A stretch of DNA of 64,000 bases from Micromonospora aurantiaca ATCC 27029. Lineage in GTDB: Bacteria > Actinomycetota > Actinomycetes > Mycobacteriales > Micromonosporaceae. A program made the position numbers and the translations under genes. The stretch lies in contig NC_014391.1 of the NCBI RefSeq assembly GCF_000145235.1, positions 992,001 through 1,056,000 of the forward strand, in the 5' to 3' direction. Under the pieces are notes generated by a model. That model saw nothing but the letters and a program-made list of their open reading frames with translations. It did not search any database and was not told the DNA's origin. This document shows, piece by piece, positions 41,175 through 51,075 of the stretch. Positions within the stretch are counted from its first letter, which is position 1. The number at the start of each line of letters is the position of its first letter.

Positions 41175-41684
41175 GTGACCGACGAGCTTGTCCGGGTGTA
41201 CCTGCCGGCGACCGTTCCCATGCTCGCCCGGCTGCGCGAGGAGGGGCTGAGCGCCGAGGCGGCGCACGCGGTGACCCCGGAGCTGCGCGAGTGGTACGCC
41301 GAGGGTGACGAGGAGGAGCTGGAGTACGTGGCCTTCACCCGGGCCGCCCAGGACGCGTTGCTCCTGCTCCGGCACGACCCCGCCGCGCCCCGGCGACGGG
41401 TGGTGGTCTCGGCCGACCTGCCGGCCCGTGCGGTCGAGCGGGTCGGCGGCGAGCTGGGGTCGAGCGTGGTCCGGCCGGTCGGACCGGTACCCGTGAAGTC
41501 GGTCGCCGCGCTGCACGTGGACGGCGCGGACGCGGTCGAGGACGTGGCCGCCGCCGTCGACGTGGTGGTGGAGGCCCAGGCCGGTGACCCGGACGCCCAG
41601 TTCACAGTCGACGGCGCCGAGGACCACGAACTGGAGTGGTACGACGTGACCGAGCTGGACCTGCTGCTGCGCGAAGCGGGCTGA
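41175..41684 (+). CDS. DUF6912-like hypothetical protein
   Basis: 169 residues, acidic, with an N-terminal [20 protein letters not shown], a central block of beta strands ([34 protein letters not shown]) and the C-terminal [14 protein letters not shown]. Similar proteins are widespread in actinobacteria as DUF6912; no function is known. GTG start with GGGAG upstream. Convergent with the membrane protein gene, 11 bp apart. Confidence 0.75.
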   Translation: MTDELVRVYLPATVPMLARLREEGLSAEAAHAVTPELREWYAEGDEEELEYVAFTRAAQDALLLLRHDPAAPRRRVVVSADLPARAVERVGGELGSSVVRPVGPVPVKSVAALHVDGADAVEDVAAAVDVVVEAQAGDPDAQFTVDGAEDHELEWYDVTELDLLLREAG

Positions 41685-41695
41685 CGGCGCGCGGT

Positions 41696-42745
41696 TCAGG
41701 CCGCGGGCTCGTCCTCGTCGTCGTCCACCGGGCGCGGCCCGAGCGTGCGCCCGAAGACGATGAGCGTGGTCAGCGCGCCCACGAAGAGCACCCAGATCCC
41801 GTTGTCCACCCGCGAGGTGCCCAGCGCGGTCTGCGCCACCTCGTCGGCCTCGCTGAGCGCCGCGGCCAGGTCGAGCAGCCCACGGCCGCCGATCCGGATG
41901 ATCACCTCGGTGAGCAGCAGGAGCAGGCCCGCGCCCGCCCCGGCGACCAGGTAGGCCGGCCAGCGCAGCGGCGACGCGGCGCCGTCGCGGCGCTCCGCCC
42001 GGCGCCGGGACCAGGTGAGATAGAGGTACGCGGCCAGGCCGGCGAGCAGCCCGGCGAGCAGCGACTCGGTACGCGAGACCCACTTCGCGGCGTCGAGCAC
42101 CGACTGCTGGGTCTCCCCGGCGCCGAACAGGTCGGAGAGCGGGTCGCGGGCGCGGCTGAACAGCACCACGAAGATCTGCGCGGTGAGCGTGGCGAGGGTG
42201 ACCGCCCCCACCACCCGGGCCTGGCGCGCACCGGCCATCGCCCCGCCGATGATCGCTGCCGCCGCCGCGGTACCGGCGATCGTGTTCGTGGTGGCGTTGT
42301 CCGCGTACGTCAGGTTGATCGCCACCGCGGTGACGAGCCCGACCAGGAGGCCGGTGCCGACGGCGGCCAGGAAGCGCAGCGTGGCGCGGCCCAGCCGGTT
42401 GGTCGCGAGCAGGGCCACCGTGGCGCCGGTGACCAGCGCCGCGGTGATGACGCCGGGCAGCGCGTACGCGGAGAGGCTGATCGCGGTGACGCCTGCCGCC
42501 GTGGAGTGGATCGCCTCGCGGGTGGACCAGAGCATGGCGGCCAGCCACCCGGCCGAGATCAGGGCGAGCACGATCGCGCCCGGCGCGAACTCCGGCCGCC
42601 CACCGGTGACAGTGCCCTCGTCCGCGTGCCCGGCTGCTTCCTCGCCGGAGGACGTCTCGACGGCGGTCCCGTCGCCCGTGGTGGGCTCGACGGCCTCGGG
42701 CTGATCCGTCTCCGCGGCCGTGGAGCTGCCGGGCTGGTTGCTCAT
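41696..42745 (-). CDS. Multi-pass membrane protein of unknown function
   Basis: 349 residues: about 60 acidic, disordered residues (Thr/Glu-rich), then some seven membrane helices arranged in two halves joined by a loop around AKWVSRTESLLAG, and an acidic tail DDDEDEPAA. No transporter signature is recognised. ATG at 42745 has GAAGGGAAG upstream; longer readings add an Arg-rich non-coding-like stretch. Confidence 0.75.
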   Translation of the reverse strand: MSNQPGSSTAAETDQPEAVEPTTGDGTAVETSSGEEAAGHADEGTVTGGRPEFAPGAIVLALISAGWLAAMLWSTREAIHSTAAGVTAISLSAYALPGVITAALVTGATVALLATNRLGRATLRFLAAVGTGLLVGLVTAVAINLTYADNATTNTIAGTAAAAAIIGGAMAGARQARVVGAVTLATLTAQIFVVLFSRARDPLSDLFGAGETQQSVLDAAKWVSRTESLLAGLLAGLAAYLYLTWSRRRAERRDGAASPLRWPAYLVAGAGAGLLLLLTEVIIRIGGRGLLDLAAALSEADEVAQTALGTSRVDNGIWVLFVGALTTLIVFGRTLGPRPVDDDEDEPAA

Positions 42746-43200
42746 CGTCTTCCCTTCGACGGTCGCCGGATCTTCCCGCGCCGGGCGGGGCAGGTCACCG
42801 GTCATCCAGCGTACGCGGCGTGCCGCCGCTCCCCGGGCGGGCCGTGTGCCGTCCGCGCCTTGATCGACTGCAGTGCGCCGATGTGGCGGCATCCCGAGGG
42901 CTCGGATGCCGCCGTCCCCCCGAGGTGGAGTCGATCAAGCGGTCCGCGCGGGTGCCGACGAATCGTCGATGAACGGGGGTTGCGATCCGATGTTTCGTCG
43001 GATGTGAGTGGGTTGAGCCGACGGTCCCGAGATGATCCGGCTGTCCGGTGTGGCGGGGAGGCGCGGCCCGCGGGGGCGTCTCGTGACAGAATCGGGCCAG
43101 GTCCCGCCGCCGCTGACCCCGCGGTGTCCGGCGTCCGGCCGCCGGCCGGCGCCAGCGGGTCCGGTTTCGCCGTCGCCGTCGAGATCGCCAGGAGCCTGTG
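42746..43200. other. 455-bp intergenic region before pruA
   Basis: Holds the promoter regions of the membrane protein (minus) and pruA (plus) and one 81-bp nested palindrome (42859-42939). From 42940 to 43200 I see no convincing gene, only short GC-rich inverted repeats and AGGAG at 43190-43194 as the pruA ribosome site. Confidence 0.6.
42859..42939. repeat. Nested palindromic intergenic element, CTTGATCGACT type
   Basis: Outer arms CTTGATCGACT (42859-42869) and AGTCGATCAAG (42929-42939), inner arms GGCGGCATCC (42885-42894) and GGATGCCGCC (42904-42913). Total 81 bp with exact outer and inner complementarity. Could fold as one long hairpin or a cruciform. Likely a dispersed family in this genus. 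Confidence 0.65.
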
Positions 43201-44829
<1,629 letters not shown>

Positions 44830-44838
44830 GGCGCTCCG

Positions 44839-44870
44839 AGAGGGCCCGTCCCGGCCGGGGCGGGCCCTCT
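44839..44870 (+). terminator. Terminator of pruA
   Basis: AGAGGGCCCG (44839-44848) and CGGGCCCTCT (44861-44870) with further pairing inside (TCCC/GGGG), giving a 14-bp stem with a GGCC loop, then TCCTC. Nine nt after the stop codon. Confidence 0.8.
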
Positions 44871-44963
44871 TCCTCATCCGACAGTGCACATCGGACCCGT
44901 CATCGGGTGCCGAAATGAGCAAATCCTGGACGCCAGAGCCGACAAAGTGGCAGCTTAGAGGGC

Positions 44964-45479
44964 ATGGCGGAATCCGGAGTCAACCCGACGGCAGCAGCTC
45001 TGCTCGGTCTGCTGCACGACGGCCCGATGACTGGCGGCCAGTTGATGGCCGCCGCTGAGCGCCGGCTGGCGCCGTACTGGTCGATGACCCGCAGTCAGGT
45101 CTACCGGGAGCTGCCGGTCCTGGCCGAGAAGGGTCTGGTGCGTCTCGGCAAGCCCGGGCCGCGGATGAGCCAGCCGTACGCGCTGACGGCGGCCGGGAAA
45201 CGGACATTCTCCCGCTGGCTGGCGGAGAATCCCGGCAAGGACACCATCCGTAACCCGATAGCGCTACGGATCGCGTTCGGTGACCTGCACTCGTCGAGCC
45301 AGCTCAAGAACCTGTACGCGACGGCGAACGAGTACCACACCGAGGCGCTGGCGGCGGTGCGGGAGCAGGTCAAGAACGCCAAGAAGGAAGGCGACAGCTA
45401 CGACGCCAGCGCGCTGGAGTTCGCCGTCGCCTACCACAAGGCGGCGCTGTCCTGGCTGAAGACCGCGCCCGTCGGCTGA
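44964..45479 (+). CDS. PadR-family transcriptional regulator
   Basis: 171 residues: PadR winged helix ([51 protein letters not shown]) and a C-terminal helical dimerisation part ([16 protein letters not shown]). The regulated gene is not obvious: pruA upstream is separated by a terminator and prfB downstream has its own promoter, which overlaps the end of this gene. Confidence 0.88.
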   Translation: MAESGVNPTAAALLGLLHDGPMTGGQLMAAAERRLAPYWSMTRSQVYRELPVLAEKGLVRLGKPGPRMSQPYALTAAGKRTFSRWLAENPGKDTIRNPIALRIAFGDLHSSSQLKNLYATANEYHTEALAAVREQVKNAKKEGDSYDASALEFAVAYHKAALSWLKTAPVG

Positions 45480-45506
45480 CCACCTGCGTCGACCAGGCAG
45501 TAGTCT
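45476..45506 (+). promoter_or_regulatory. Candidate leaderless promoter of prfB
   Basis: TAGTCT (45501-45506) lies 8 nt before the GTG at 45515. CTGACC (45476-45481), inside the padR stop region, can serve as -35 with a 19-nt spacer. No Shine-Dalgarno sequence precedes the start. Confidence 0.45.
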
Positions 45507-45514
45507 TGTCTGTC

Positions 45515-46636
45515 GTGACCGCTGCCGATTACGCCGAACAGCTCAAGGACCTCGACGCCACGCTGCGCAACATCGAGGCTGTGCTCGACCTCGACAAGCT
45601 GCGCGAGCAGAAGGCCCGGCTGGAGCAGGAGGCCTCCGCCCCCGACCTCTGGGACGACCAGGCCAAGGCGCAGCAGGTGACGTCGCAGCTGTCGTACGTC
45701 AACGGCGAGATCACCAAGCTCGGTGACCTGCGCTCCCGGCTCGACGACGCCGGGGTTCTGCTGGAACTCGCCCAGGCCGAGGACGACCCGGGCGCGCTGA
45801 CCGAGGTCGAGTCGGAGATCACCGGGCTGACCAAGGCCATCCAGGAGATGGAGGTCCGGACGCTGCTCTCCGGCGAGTACGACTCGCGGGAGGCGCTCGT
45901 CGCGATCCGGGCCGGCGCCGGTGGCGTGGACGCCGCCGACTTCGCCGAGATGCTGCTGCGGATGTACCTGCGCTGGGCCGAGCGGCACGGCTACCCGACC
46001 GAGGTCTACGAGACCTCGTACGCCGAGGAGGCGGGCCTGAAGTCGGCCACCTTCACGGTGAAGGTGCCCTACGCCTACGGCACGCTCAGCGTGGAGTCCG
46101 GCACGCACCGGCTGGTGCGGATCAGCCCGTTCGACAACCAGGGCCGCCGGCAGACCAGCTTCGCCGGGGTCGAGGTGCTGCCGGTCACCGAGCAGACCGA
46201 CCACATCGACATCCCGGAGAACGAGGTCCGGGTGGACGTCTACCGGTCGTCCGGGCCGGGTGGGCAGAGCGTCAACACCACCGACTCGGCGGTGCGGCTG
46301 ACCCACATCCCCACCGGCATCGTGGTGACCTGCCAGAACGAGAAGTCCCAGCTCCAGAACAAGGCGTCCGCGATGCGGGTGCTCCAGGCCCGGCTGCTGG
46401 AGCGCAAGCGGCAGGAGGAGGAGGAGAAGCTGGCCGGCCTGAAGACCGGCAGCACCAGCTCCTGGGGCGACCAGATGCGCTCGTACGTCCTGCACCCGTA
46501 TCAGATGGTGAAGGATCTGCGTACCGAGCAGGAGACGGGCAATCCGTCCTCGGTCTTCGACGGTGACCTGGACAGCTTCATCGAGGCGGGAATCCGCTGG
46601 CGGAAGCAGCAGCAGCTCAGCGCTGACAGTGCGTGA
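45515..46636 (+). CDS. prfB: Peptide chain release factor 2
   Basis: 373 residues. Recognises UAA/UGA through the SPF motif ([15 protein letters not shown]) and triggers hydrolysis with GGQ ([23 protein letters not shown]). The reading frame is continuous: the in-frame UGA and +1 frameshift that autoregulates RF2 in many bacteria is absent. GTG at 45515 is preferred over TTG at 45506 because the -10 box ends at 45506, making 45515 a leaderless start. Confidence 0.95.
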   Translation: MTAADYAEQLKDLDATLRNIEAVLDLDKLREQKARLEQEASAPDLWDDQAKAQQVTSQLSYVNGEITKLGDLRSRLDDAGVLLELAQAEDDPGALTEVESEITGLTKAIQEMEVRTLLSGEYDSREALVAIRAGAGGVDAADFAEMLLRMYLRWAERHGYPTEVYETSYAEEAGLKSATFTVKVPYAYGTLSVESGTHRLVRISPFDNQGRRQTSFAGVEVLPVTEQTDHIDIPENEVRVDVYRSSGPGGQSVNTTDSAVRLTHIPTGIVVTCQNEKSQLQNKASAMRVLQARLLERKRQEEEEKLAGLKTGSTSSWGDQMRSYVLHPYQMVKDLRTEQETGNPSSVFDGDLDSFIEAGIRWRKQQQLSADSA

Positions 46637-46651
46637 TCACGGTTGGACGCA

Positions 46652-46695
46652 GCGCGTCATCGATCTCGGTCTGACCGGGTAAATCGATGACGCGC
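46652..46695. repeat. Nested palindrome between prfB and ftsE
   Basis: GCGCGTCATCGAT (46652-46664) and ATCGATGACGCGC (46683-46695), 13-bp perfect arms, with inner GGTC/GACC. Begins 15 nt after the prfB stop, so it may act as its terminator, but the nested layout matches the other dispersed palindromes in this window. No T-run. Confidence 0.6.
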
Positions 46696-46718
46696 ACCGC
46701 TTCGGCGGGGCGTGGGGC

Positions 46719-46746
46719 TTGGCTCTGCGGTTACACCGCGTAGACT
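46719..46746 (+). promoter_or_regulatory. Candidate leaderless promoter of ftsE
   Basis: TTGGCT (46719-46724), 16-nt spacer, TAGACT (46741-46746), then 8 nt to the GTG start. No ribosome-binding sequence lies between, so the transcript is probably leaderless. Confidence 0.5.
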
Positions 46747-46754
46747 ACCGACCC

Positions 46755-47435
46755 GTGATTCAGCTTGAGCAAGTGACGAAGACGTACCCGAAGGCGTCCC
46801 GGCCTTCGCTCGACAACGTGTCCGTCTCGATCGAGAAGGGCGAGTTCGTCTTCTTCATCGGTCCATCCGGCTCCGGCAAGTCCACCATCATCAAGTTGCT
46901 GCTGCACGAGGTCACGCCCAACAAGGGCCGGGTCGTCGTCAACGGCAAGGACGTCACGTCGATGCGTTCCTGGAAGCGACCCCACTTCCGGCGTTCCATC
47001 GGCTGCGTCTTCCAGGACTTCCGGTTGCTGCCGAACCGCACCGCGTACGAGAACGTGGCGTTCGCGCTGGAGGTGATCGGTAAGACGAAGGCGGTCGCCC
47101 GCCGGGTCGTGCCGGAGGTGCTGGAGCTGGTCGGTCTCGGCGGCAAGGAGCACCGCTACCCGCACGAGCTGTCCGGTGGTGAGCAGCAGCGTGTCGCGGT
47201 GGCCCGGGCGTTCGTCAACCGGCCGCTGATCCTGCTGGCCGACGAGCCGACCGGAAACCTGGACCCGGACACCTCGATCGAGATCATGCGCCTGCTGGAC
47301 CGGATCAACCGCACCGGTACGACCGTCGTGATGGTCACGCACGACTCCAACATCGTGAACCAGATGCGGCGCCGGGTCATCGAGATCGAGAGCGGCCGCA
47401 TCGTGCGCGACCAGGCCCGGGGCGTCTACGGCTGA
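46755..47435 (+). CDS. ftsE: Cell-division ATP-binding protein FtsE
   Basis: 226-residue ABC ATPase: Walker [20 protein letters not shown]-loop CVFQDFRLL, signature [18 protein letters not shown], Walker [18 protein letters not shown] and His in VMVTHDS. With FtsX it drives activation of peptidoglycan hydrolases at the septum. Followed by ftsX after 64 nt. GTG at 46755 is chosen over an upstream reading that runs through the promoter. Confidence 0.95.
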   Translation: MIQLEQVTKTYPKASRPSLDNVSVSIEKGEFVFFIGPSGSGKSTIIKLLLHEVTPNKGRVVVNGKDVTSMRSWKRPHFRRSIGCVFQDFRLLPNRTAYENVAFALEVIGKTKAVARRVVPEVLELVGLGGKEHRYPHELSGGEQQRVAVARAFVNRPLILLADEPTGNLDPDTSIEIMRLLDRINRTGTTVVMVTHDSNIVNQMRRRVIEIESGRIVRDQARGVYG

Positions 47436-47499
47436 GCCGGCCGACGTTCCGTAGACCCTGACGACGAAACCTCACGCCGGAGAGCCGGAGGATATCCCG

Positions 47500-48375
47500 A
47501 TGCGGATGAAGTACGTCCTGTCCGAAGTACTGGTCGGGCTGTGGCGCAACGTCACCATGACCATCGCCATGATCATCACTATGGCGGTGTCGCTGTTCAT
47601 GCTGGGCGGCAGCGGCCTTCTCTACCAGAAGGTCGGCGACATGAAGGACCTCTACTACGAGAACGTCGAGGTCTCGATCTTCCTGAAGACCGATGCCACC
47701 AAGGAACAGGTCGACGCGCTGGGCCAGCAGCTCGGCCAGGACCCGCTGGTCAAGGACTCGACGTACGTCAACAAGGAGCAGGCGTACGAGCGCTTCCAGC
47801 AGATGTACGCCGACGCCCCGGACCTGGTCAGCGCCGTCAAGCCGGACCAGCTTCCCGAGTCGTACCGGGTGAAGCTGAACGATCCGGAGCAGTACAAGGC
47901 GATCTACGACAAGTACAAGGCCACCGAGGGCATCGACACGATCGTCGACCAGAGCAAGCTGCTCGACAAGGTCTTCGGCGTGCTCAGCGGGTTCCAGAAC
48001 GGCGCCCTCGCGATCGCCACCGTGATGGCCATCGCCGCCCTGCTGCTCGTCGCGAACACCATCCAGGTGGCCGCGTACAGCAAGCGGCGTGAGGTGGCGG
48101 TCATGAAGCTCGTCGGCGCGTCGAACTGGTTCATCCAGGCGCCGTTCGTGCTGGAGGCGGTGGTGGCCGGTCTGTTCGGCTCCATCCTGGGCCTGCTCGC
48201 GTTGGTCGGGGTGAAGCTGCTGTCGGCCGGCAGTTCGATGGCGGCCCTGGAGGGCCTCATCACCCCGATCTCCTGGTCCGAGATCTTCCTGACCTTCCCG
48301 CTGATGGCCGCCGTCGGTGGCGTGGTCAGCGCGGTCACCGCCTGGGTCACGCTCCGCTTCTACCTGCGGGTCTAG
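47500..48375 (+). CDS. ftsX: Cell-division permease-like protein FtsX
   Basis: 291 residues with four membrane helices. After helix 1 an extracellular loop of about 110 residues (VSIFLKTDATKEQVDALGQQL) would contact the hydrolase partner (RipC-type in mycobacteria). The cytoplasmic loop KRREVAVMKLVGASNWFIQAPFVLEAVVAG contacts FtsE. Operon with ftsE; terminator downstream. Confidence 0.94.
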   Translation: MRMKYVLSEVLVGLWRNVTMTIAMIITMAVSLFMLGGSGLLYQKVGDMKDLYYENVEVSIFLKTDATKEQVDALGQQLGQDPLVKDSTYVNKEQAYERFQQMYADAPDLVSAVKPDQLPESYRVKLNDPEQYKAIYDKYKATEGIDTIVDQSKLLDKVFGVLSGFQNGALAIATVMAIAALLLVANTIQVAAYSKRREVAVMKLVGASNWFIQAPFVLEAVVAGLFGSILGLLALVGVKLLSAGSSMAALEGLITPISWSEIFLTFPLMAAVGGVVSAVTAWVTLRFYLRV

Positions 48376-48395
48376 TCACCTCGTACGGCTCACCG

Positions 48396-48436
48396 AGGGC
48401 CCTTCCGCGCCGGAATAAACGGCGCGGGAGGGCCCT
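48396..48436 (+). terminator. Terminator after ftsX
   Basis: 17-bp stem AGGGCCCTTCCGCGCCG (48396-48412) with its complement (48420-48436, one T-G wobble), loop GAATAAA, followed by TTGTGG. It starts 21 nt after the ftsX stop. Confidence 0.85.
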
Positions 48437-48508
48437 TGTGGTTCCGGTAGCATGATCTCCGCTCGCCGGCCGGTGGCCGGTGAGTCGATCAGGAAGGGGG
48501 TGGCGCCG

Positions 48509-48988
48509 ATGCCACGGGAAAAGGGTCGCAAGGTGGTCGCCTCCAACAAGAAGGCGCGCCACGACTACGCCATCCTCGACACGTACGAGGCGGGCATGGC
48601 GCTCACCGGCACCGAGGTCAAGTCGCTGCGGGCCGGGCGGGCGTCGCTCGTGGACGCGTTCGCCCAGGAGCGTGACGGCGAGATCTACCTGCACGCCATG
48701 CACATCCCGGAGTACGCCCAGGGCACCTGGACAAATCATGAGCCCCGGCGTACCCGGAAGCTGCTGCTGAACCGGCTGGAGATCGATCGGCTGCTGGGCA
48801 AGCTCAAGGAGAGCGGCCTGACGCTGGTGCCGTTGCAGGTCTACTTCTCCGACGGCTGGGCCAAGGTGGAGATCGGCCTGGCGCGGGGTAAGAAGTCGTA
48901 CGACAAGCGCCAGGACCTCGCCAAGCGGGACGCCGACCGGGAGATCGCCCGGGCGGTGGGCCGGCGCGGCAAGGGCATGGCTGAGTGA
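48509..48988 (+). CDS. smpB: SsrA-binding protein SmpB
   Basis: 159 residues. Binds tmRNA and carries it to stalled ribosomes. Typical: [39 protein letters not shown], the [15 protein letters not shown] loop, and the basic C-terminal tail [30 protein letters not shown] that enters the decoding channel. ATG at 48509 follows GGAAGGGGG. The tmRNA gene lies 103 nt downstream. Confidence 0.96.
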   Translation: MPREKGRKVVASNKKARHDYAILDTYEAGMALTGTEVKSLRAGRASLVDAFAQERDGEIYLHAMHIPEYAQGTWTNHEPRRTRKLLLNRLEIDRLLGKLKESGLTLVPLQVYFSDGWAKVEIGLARGKKSYDKRQDLAKRDADREIARAVGRRGKGMAE

Positions 48989-49091
48989 TACGTCCGGTTC
49001 GTCCGGTAGCCCGCGTCGAGCGGGCCTCGGGATGAAACCGGTTGCGCCAGGCGTTAGGCTTGGTGTGCTGCCGACAGGGGCAGCGCTTCGA

Positions 49092-49467
49092 GGGGGTGAC
49101 TGGTTTCGACTTCGTACGCAGCGACAGGGGAAGCGAGCCGAGGAAGCCGACGTCGTCTCGAGAATCGGTCGTCGGAAACCAATAAGCGCCAAGAACAATC
49201 GCGCTGACTTCGCTCTCGCCGCCTGAGGCGAGTAGCAAGTCTGTCGGCCTGGGAGCGCCTTCGACCCAGTTAGCCGGCATCAGCTAGAAGGCTGGCCAAT
49301 CGGACCCGGTCGCGGGGTCCGTGCGGCGAGATCAATCAGCGACTGGGCCCGTCACACCAACTTGCTCGCGTGAGCGGTGGGGCCGAGTAGAGGCATAGCG
49401 AGCTGCGCTCGGAGAAGCCCTGACAAACCGGCGAAGGACCCGGGTTCGATTCCCGGCACCTCCACCA
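49092..49467 (+). ncRNA. ssrA: Transfer-messenger RNA
   Basis: 376 nt. The 5' GGGGGTG pairs with 3' CACCTCC before an encoded ACCA end; the 5' GACTGGTTTCGAC and the T-arm GGGTTCGATTCCC are typical. The tag-coding frame starts at GCC 49188 and ends with TGA at 49224-49226, giving the tag AKNNRADFALAA, whose LAA end targets ClpXP-type proteases. Adjacent to smpB. A TAGGCT box at 49055-49060 may be the promoter -10. Confidence 0.95.
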
Positions 49468-49473
49468 CACGGC

Positions 49474-49509
49474 CTGTGCGCCCCGGTCCACCCGGACCGG
49501 GGCGCACAG
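49474..49509 (+). terminator. Terminator of ssrA
   Basis: CTGTGCGCCCCGGTCC (49474-49489), loop ACCC, exact complement (49494-49509). A 16-bp perfect stem 6 nt after the tmRNA 3' end. Confidence 0.85.
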
Positions 49510-49661
49510 TCGTCTCTGGGGCCGCCGTCTCTGGGGCCTGCGGGGCGGCTGGGGCCGGTGAGGCCCGAGAGGCAGATGAGGCGGCGCCGACCGCTGGACA
49601 GGCCCTCGAACCAGGTCCACCATCGCCATACGGGTTCGCACCCAGCAGCGGGAGGTGTCCC

Positions 49662-50087
49662 ATGGTCACCAGTCCGATCCAGCAGCCGACCGCCGTGCTC
49701 CCGAGCGCCGTCGGTGACCTGCGCGCCCTCGGGCGGGCACCGGCCACCGGGCCGCGCTGGCGGGAGCGACTTCTCACCGATCTGGACCCCGTCCGGCGGG
49801 GCTTCACCGAACACGTCCGCGTCACCGAGGGAGTGGGTGGGCACTACGCCGACCTGGTGCGCGCCGCGCCACGGCTGGACCGGGGCGTACGCCTGCTGGT
49901 CGGCGAGCACGCCGCGATCAGTGCGGCGCTGGCCGCGCTCCAGCACGCCGTACGCCTGCCCGGGGTGTCCGCCGCGGAGGTGCGGGCCCGCACCCGCGAC
50001 CTGGTGCGCGCGCTCGACCGGCACCGGCGGCACGGCGCCGACCTGCTCTGGGAGGCGTACCAGGCCGACCTCGGCGGCGAGGACTGA
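49662..50087 (+). CDS. Hemerythrin-like domain protein
   Basis: 141 residues, mostly helical. Histidines and acidic residues are spaced as in small hemerythrin-like proteins: RRGFTEHVRVTEGVGGHYADLV, LLVGEHAAISAAL and LDRHRRHGADLLWEAYQADLGGED. It could bind a di-iron site and sense oxygen or redox state, but the ligand set is incomplete by eye. ATG at 49662 follows GGGAGGTG; upstream in-frame codons run into the tmRNA and are rejected. Confidence 0.6.
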   Translation: MVTSPIQQPTAVLPSAVGDLRALGRAPATGPRWRERLLTDLDPVRRGFTEHVRVTEGVGGHYADLVRAAPRLDRGVRLLVGEHAAISAALAALQHAVRLPGVSAAEVRARTRDLVRALDRHRRHGADLLWEAYQADLGGED

Positions 50088-50127
50088 GCCGGGGGAACCG
50101 GTCGGGACGGGCAGGCGTCCAACCCGT

Positions 50128-51072
50128 ATGCGTCGCGTGCTCGCCCTGCTCGGGATCCCGTTGCTGGCCCTCTCCGCCTGCGCCACGCCCGGCGCCGATC
50201 CGGGGACGGCCCCGCCCGCCGGCCCGGACCAGCGGCCCGCGTTCACCGAGCGGGCCGAGGAGGTGGCGGCGGGCTGGCGGCCCGGGCCGGGCTGGCGCGA
50301 CGGGTACGTGCCGCTCCAGGACGCCACAGTGCTCACCGGCGACCCGGGCTTCACCGAGGAGACGAAGACGGCGTTCGGCGCCGGCTGGTACCGGGACCAG
50401 ATCCCGATGCCGGCCGACGTGCCGAAGGACGGCACGATCCGGTTCCCCGACGGCACGCTGCGGGTGCCGCTGGTGAGCGCCGCCGACGCGTACGCCGAAC
50501 TCCACCAGGGCGACCCGCCGCCCTGCGACGGGCGCCCGGCCGCACCGGACCCGGCACCGACCGGGCGGCCCGGCCCGAACGACCCGGTGTCGACCTCGGC
50601 GCCGGGCGCGTGCGTGGCGCTCACCGTGACCGGGGTACGGCTGGGCACCGCACCGGTCTGGACCAGCCGAGGGCGTGCCGAGGTGCCCGCCTGGCTGTTC
50701 ACAGTGGACGAGCTGGCCGTACCCGTGGCGCGGATCGCTGTCGCACCGCGCGTGACCGGCCGGGCCCCCGGCGGCACGGTGCCTGCCCGGCCGCTCCCGG
50801 CGGGCCTGGTGTCCGCGCAGCAGCTGCGGGCGGTCGACGGCGACCGCATCGACTACCTGCTCGGCGTCGGCGCCTGCGACGGCCCGCCCACCCCGCTGGT
50901 GCTGGAACGGCCGGACGTGGTGGTGATCGGCGGCGCCGTCGTTACGCCCACCGGCCCCTGCACCGCCCAGCTCGTGATGAAGCCGGTGAGCGTCACGCTC
51001 ACCGCCCCGCTCGGCGGCCGGGCCGTGCTGGATGCCGCCAGCGGCGCGCCGCTGACCGTCCGGCCCGGCTGA
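50128..51072 (+). CDS. Putative lipoprotein of unknown function
   Basis: 314 residues with signal peptide and lipobox LSAC (cysteine 19). The mature part is rich in Pro/Gly with several beta-strand-like segments (CVALTVTGVRLGTAPVWTSRG, VVVIGGAVVTPTGPCTAQLVM) and five further cysteines. No known domain. It lies 40 nt after the hemerythrin-like gene and is convergent with the decarboxylase gene 3 nt away. Confidence 0.65.
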   Translation: MRRVLALLGIPLLALSACATPGADPGTAPPAGPDQRPAFTERAEEVAAGWRPGPGWRDGYVPLQDATVLTGDPGFTEETKTAFGAGWYRDQIPMPADVPKDGTIRFPDGTLRVPLVSAADAYAELHQGDPPPCDGRPAAPDPAPTGRPGPNDPVSTSAPGACVALTVTGVRLGTAPVWTSRGRAEVPAWLFTVDELAVPVARIAVAPRVTGRAPGGTVPARPLPAGLVSAQQLRAVDGDRIDYLLGVGACDGPPTPLVLERPDVVVIGGAVVTPTGPCTAQLVMKPVSVTLTAPLGGRAVLDAASGAPLTVRPG

Positions 51073-51075
51073 GGC

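Noticed and set aside
45506..45514. TTG at 45506 as the prfB start
   Set aside because: It overlaps the probable -10 box; the GTG at 45515 lies at the distance expected for a leaderless start.
49377..49661. Extended N-terminus of the hemerythrin-like protein reaching into the tmRNA
   Set aside because: The extension reads through the ssrA 3' end and terminator; the ATG at 49662 has a clear ribosome site.
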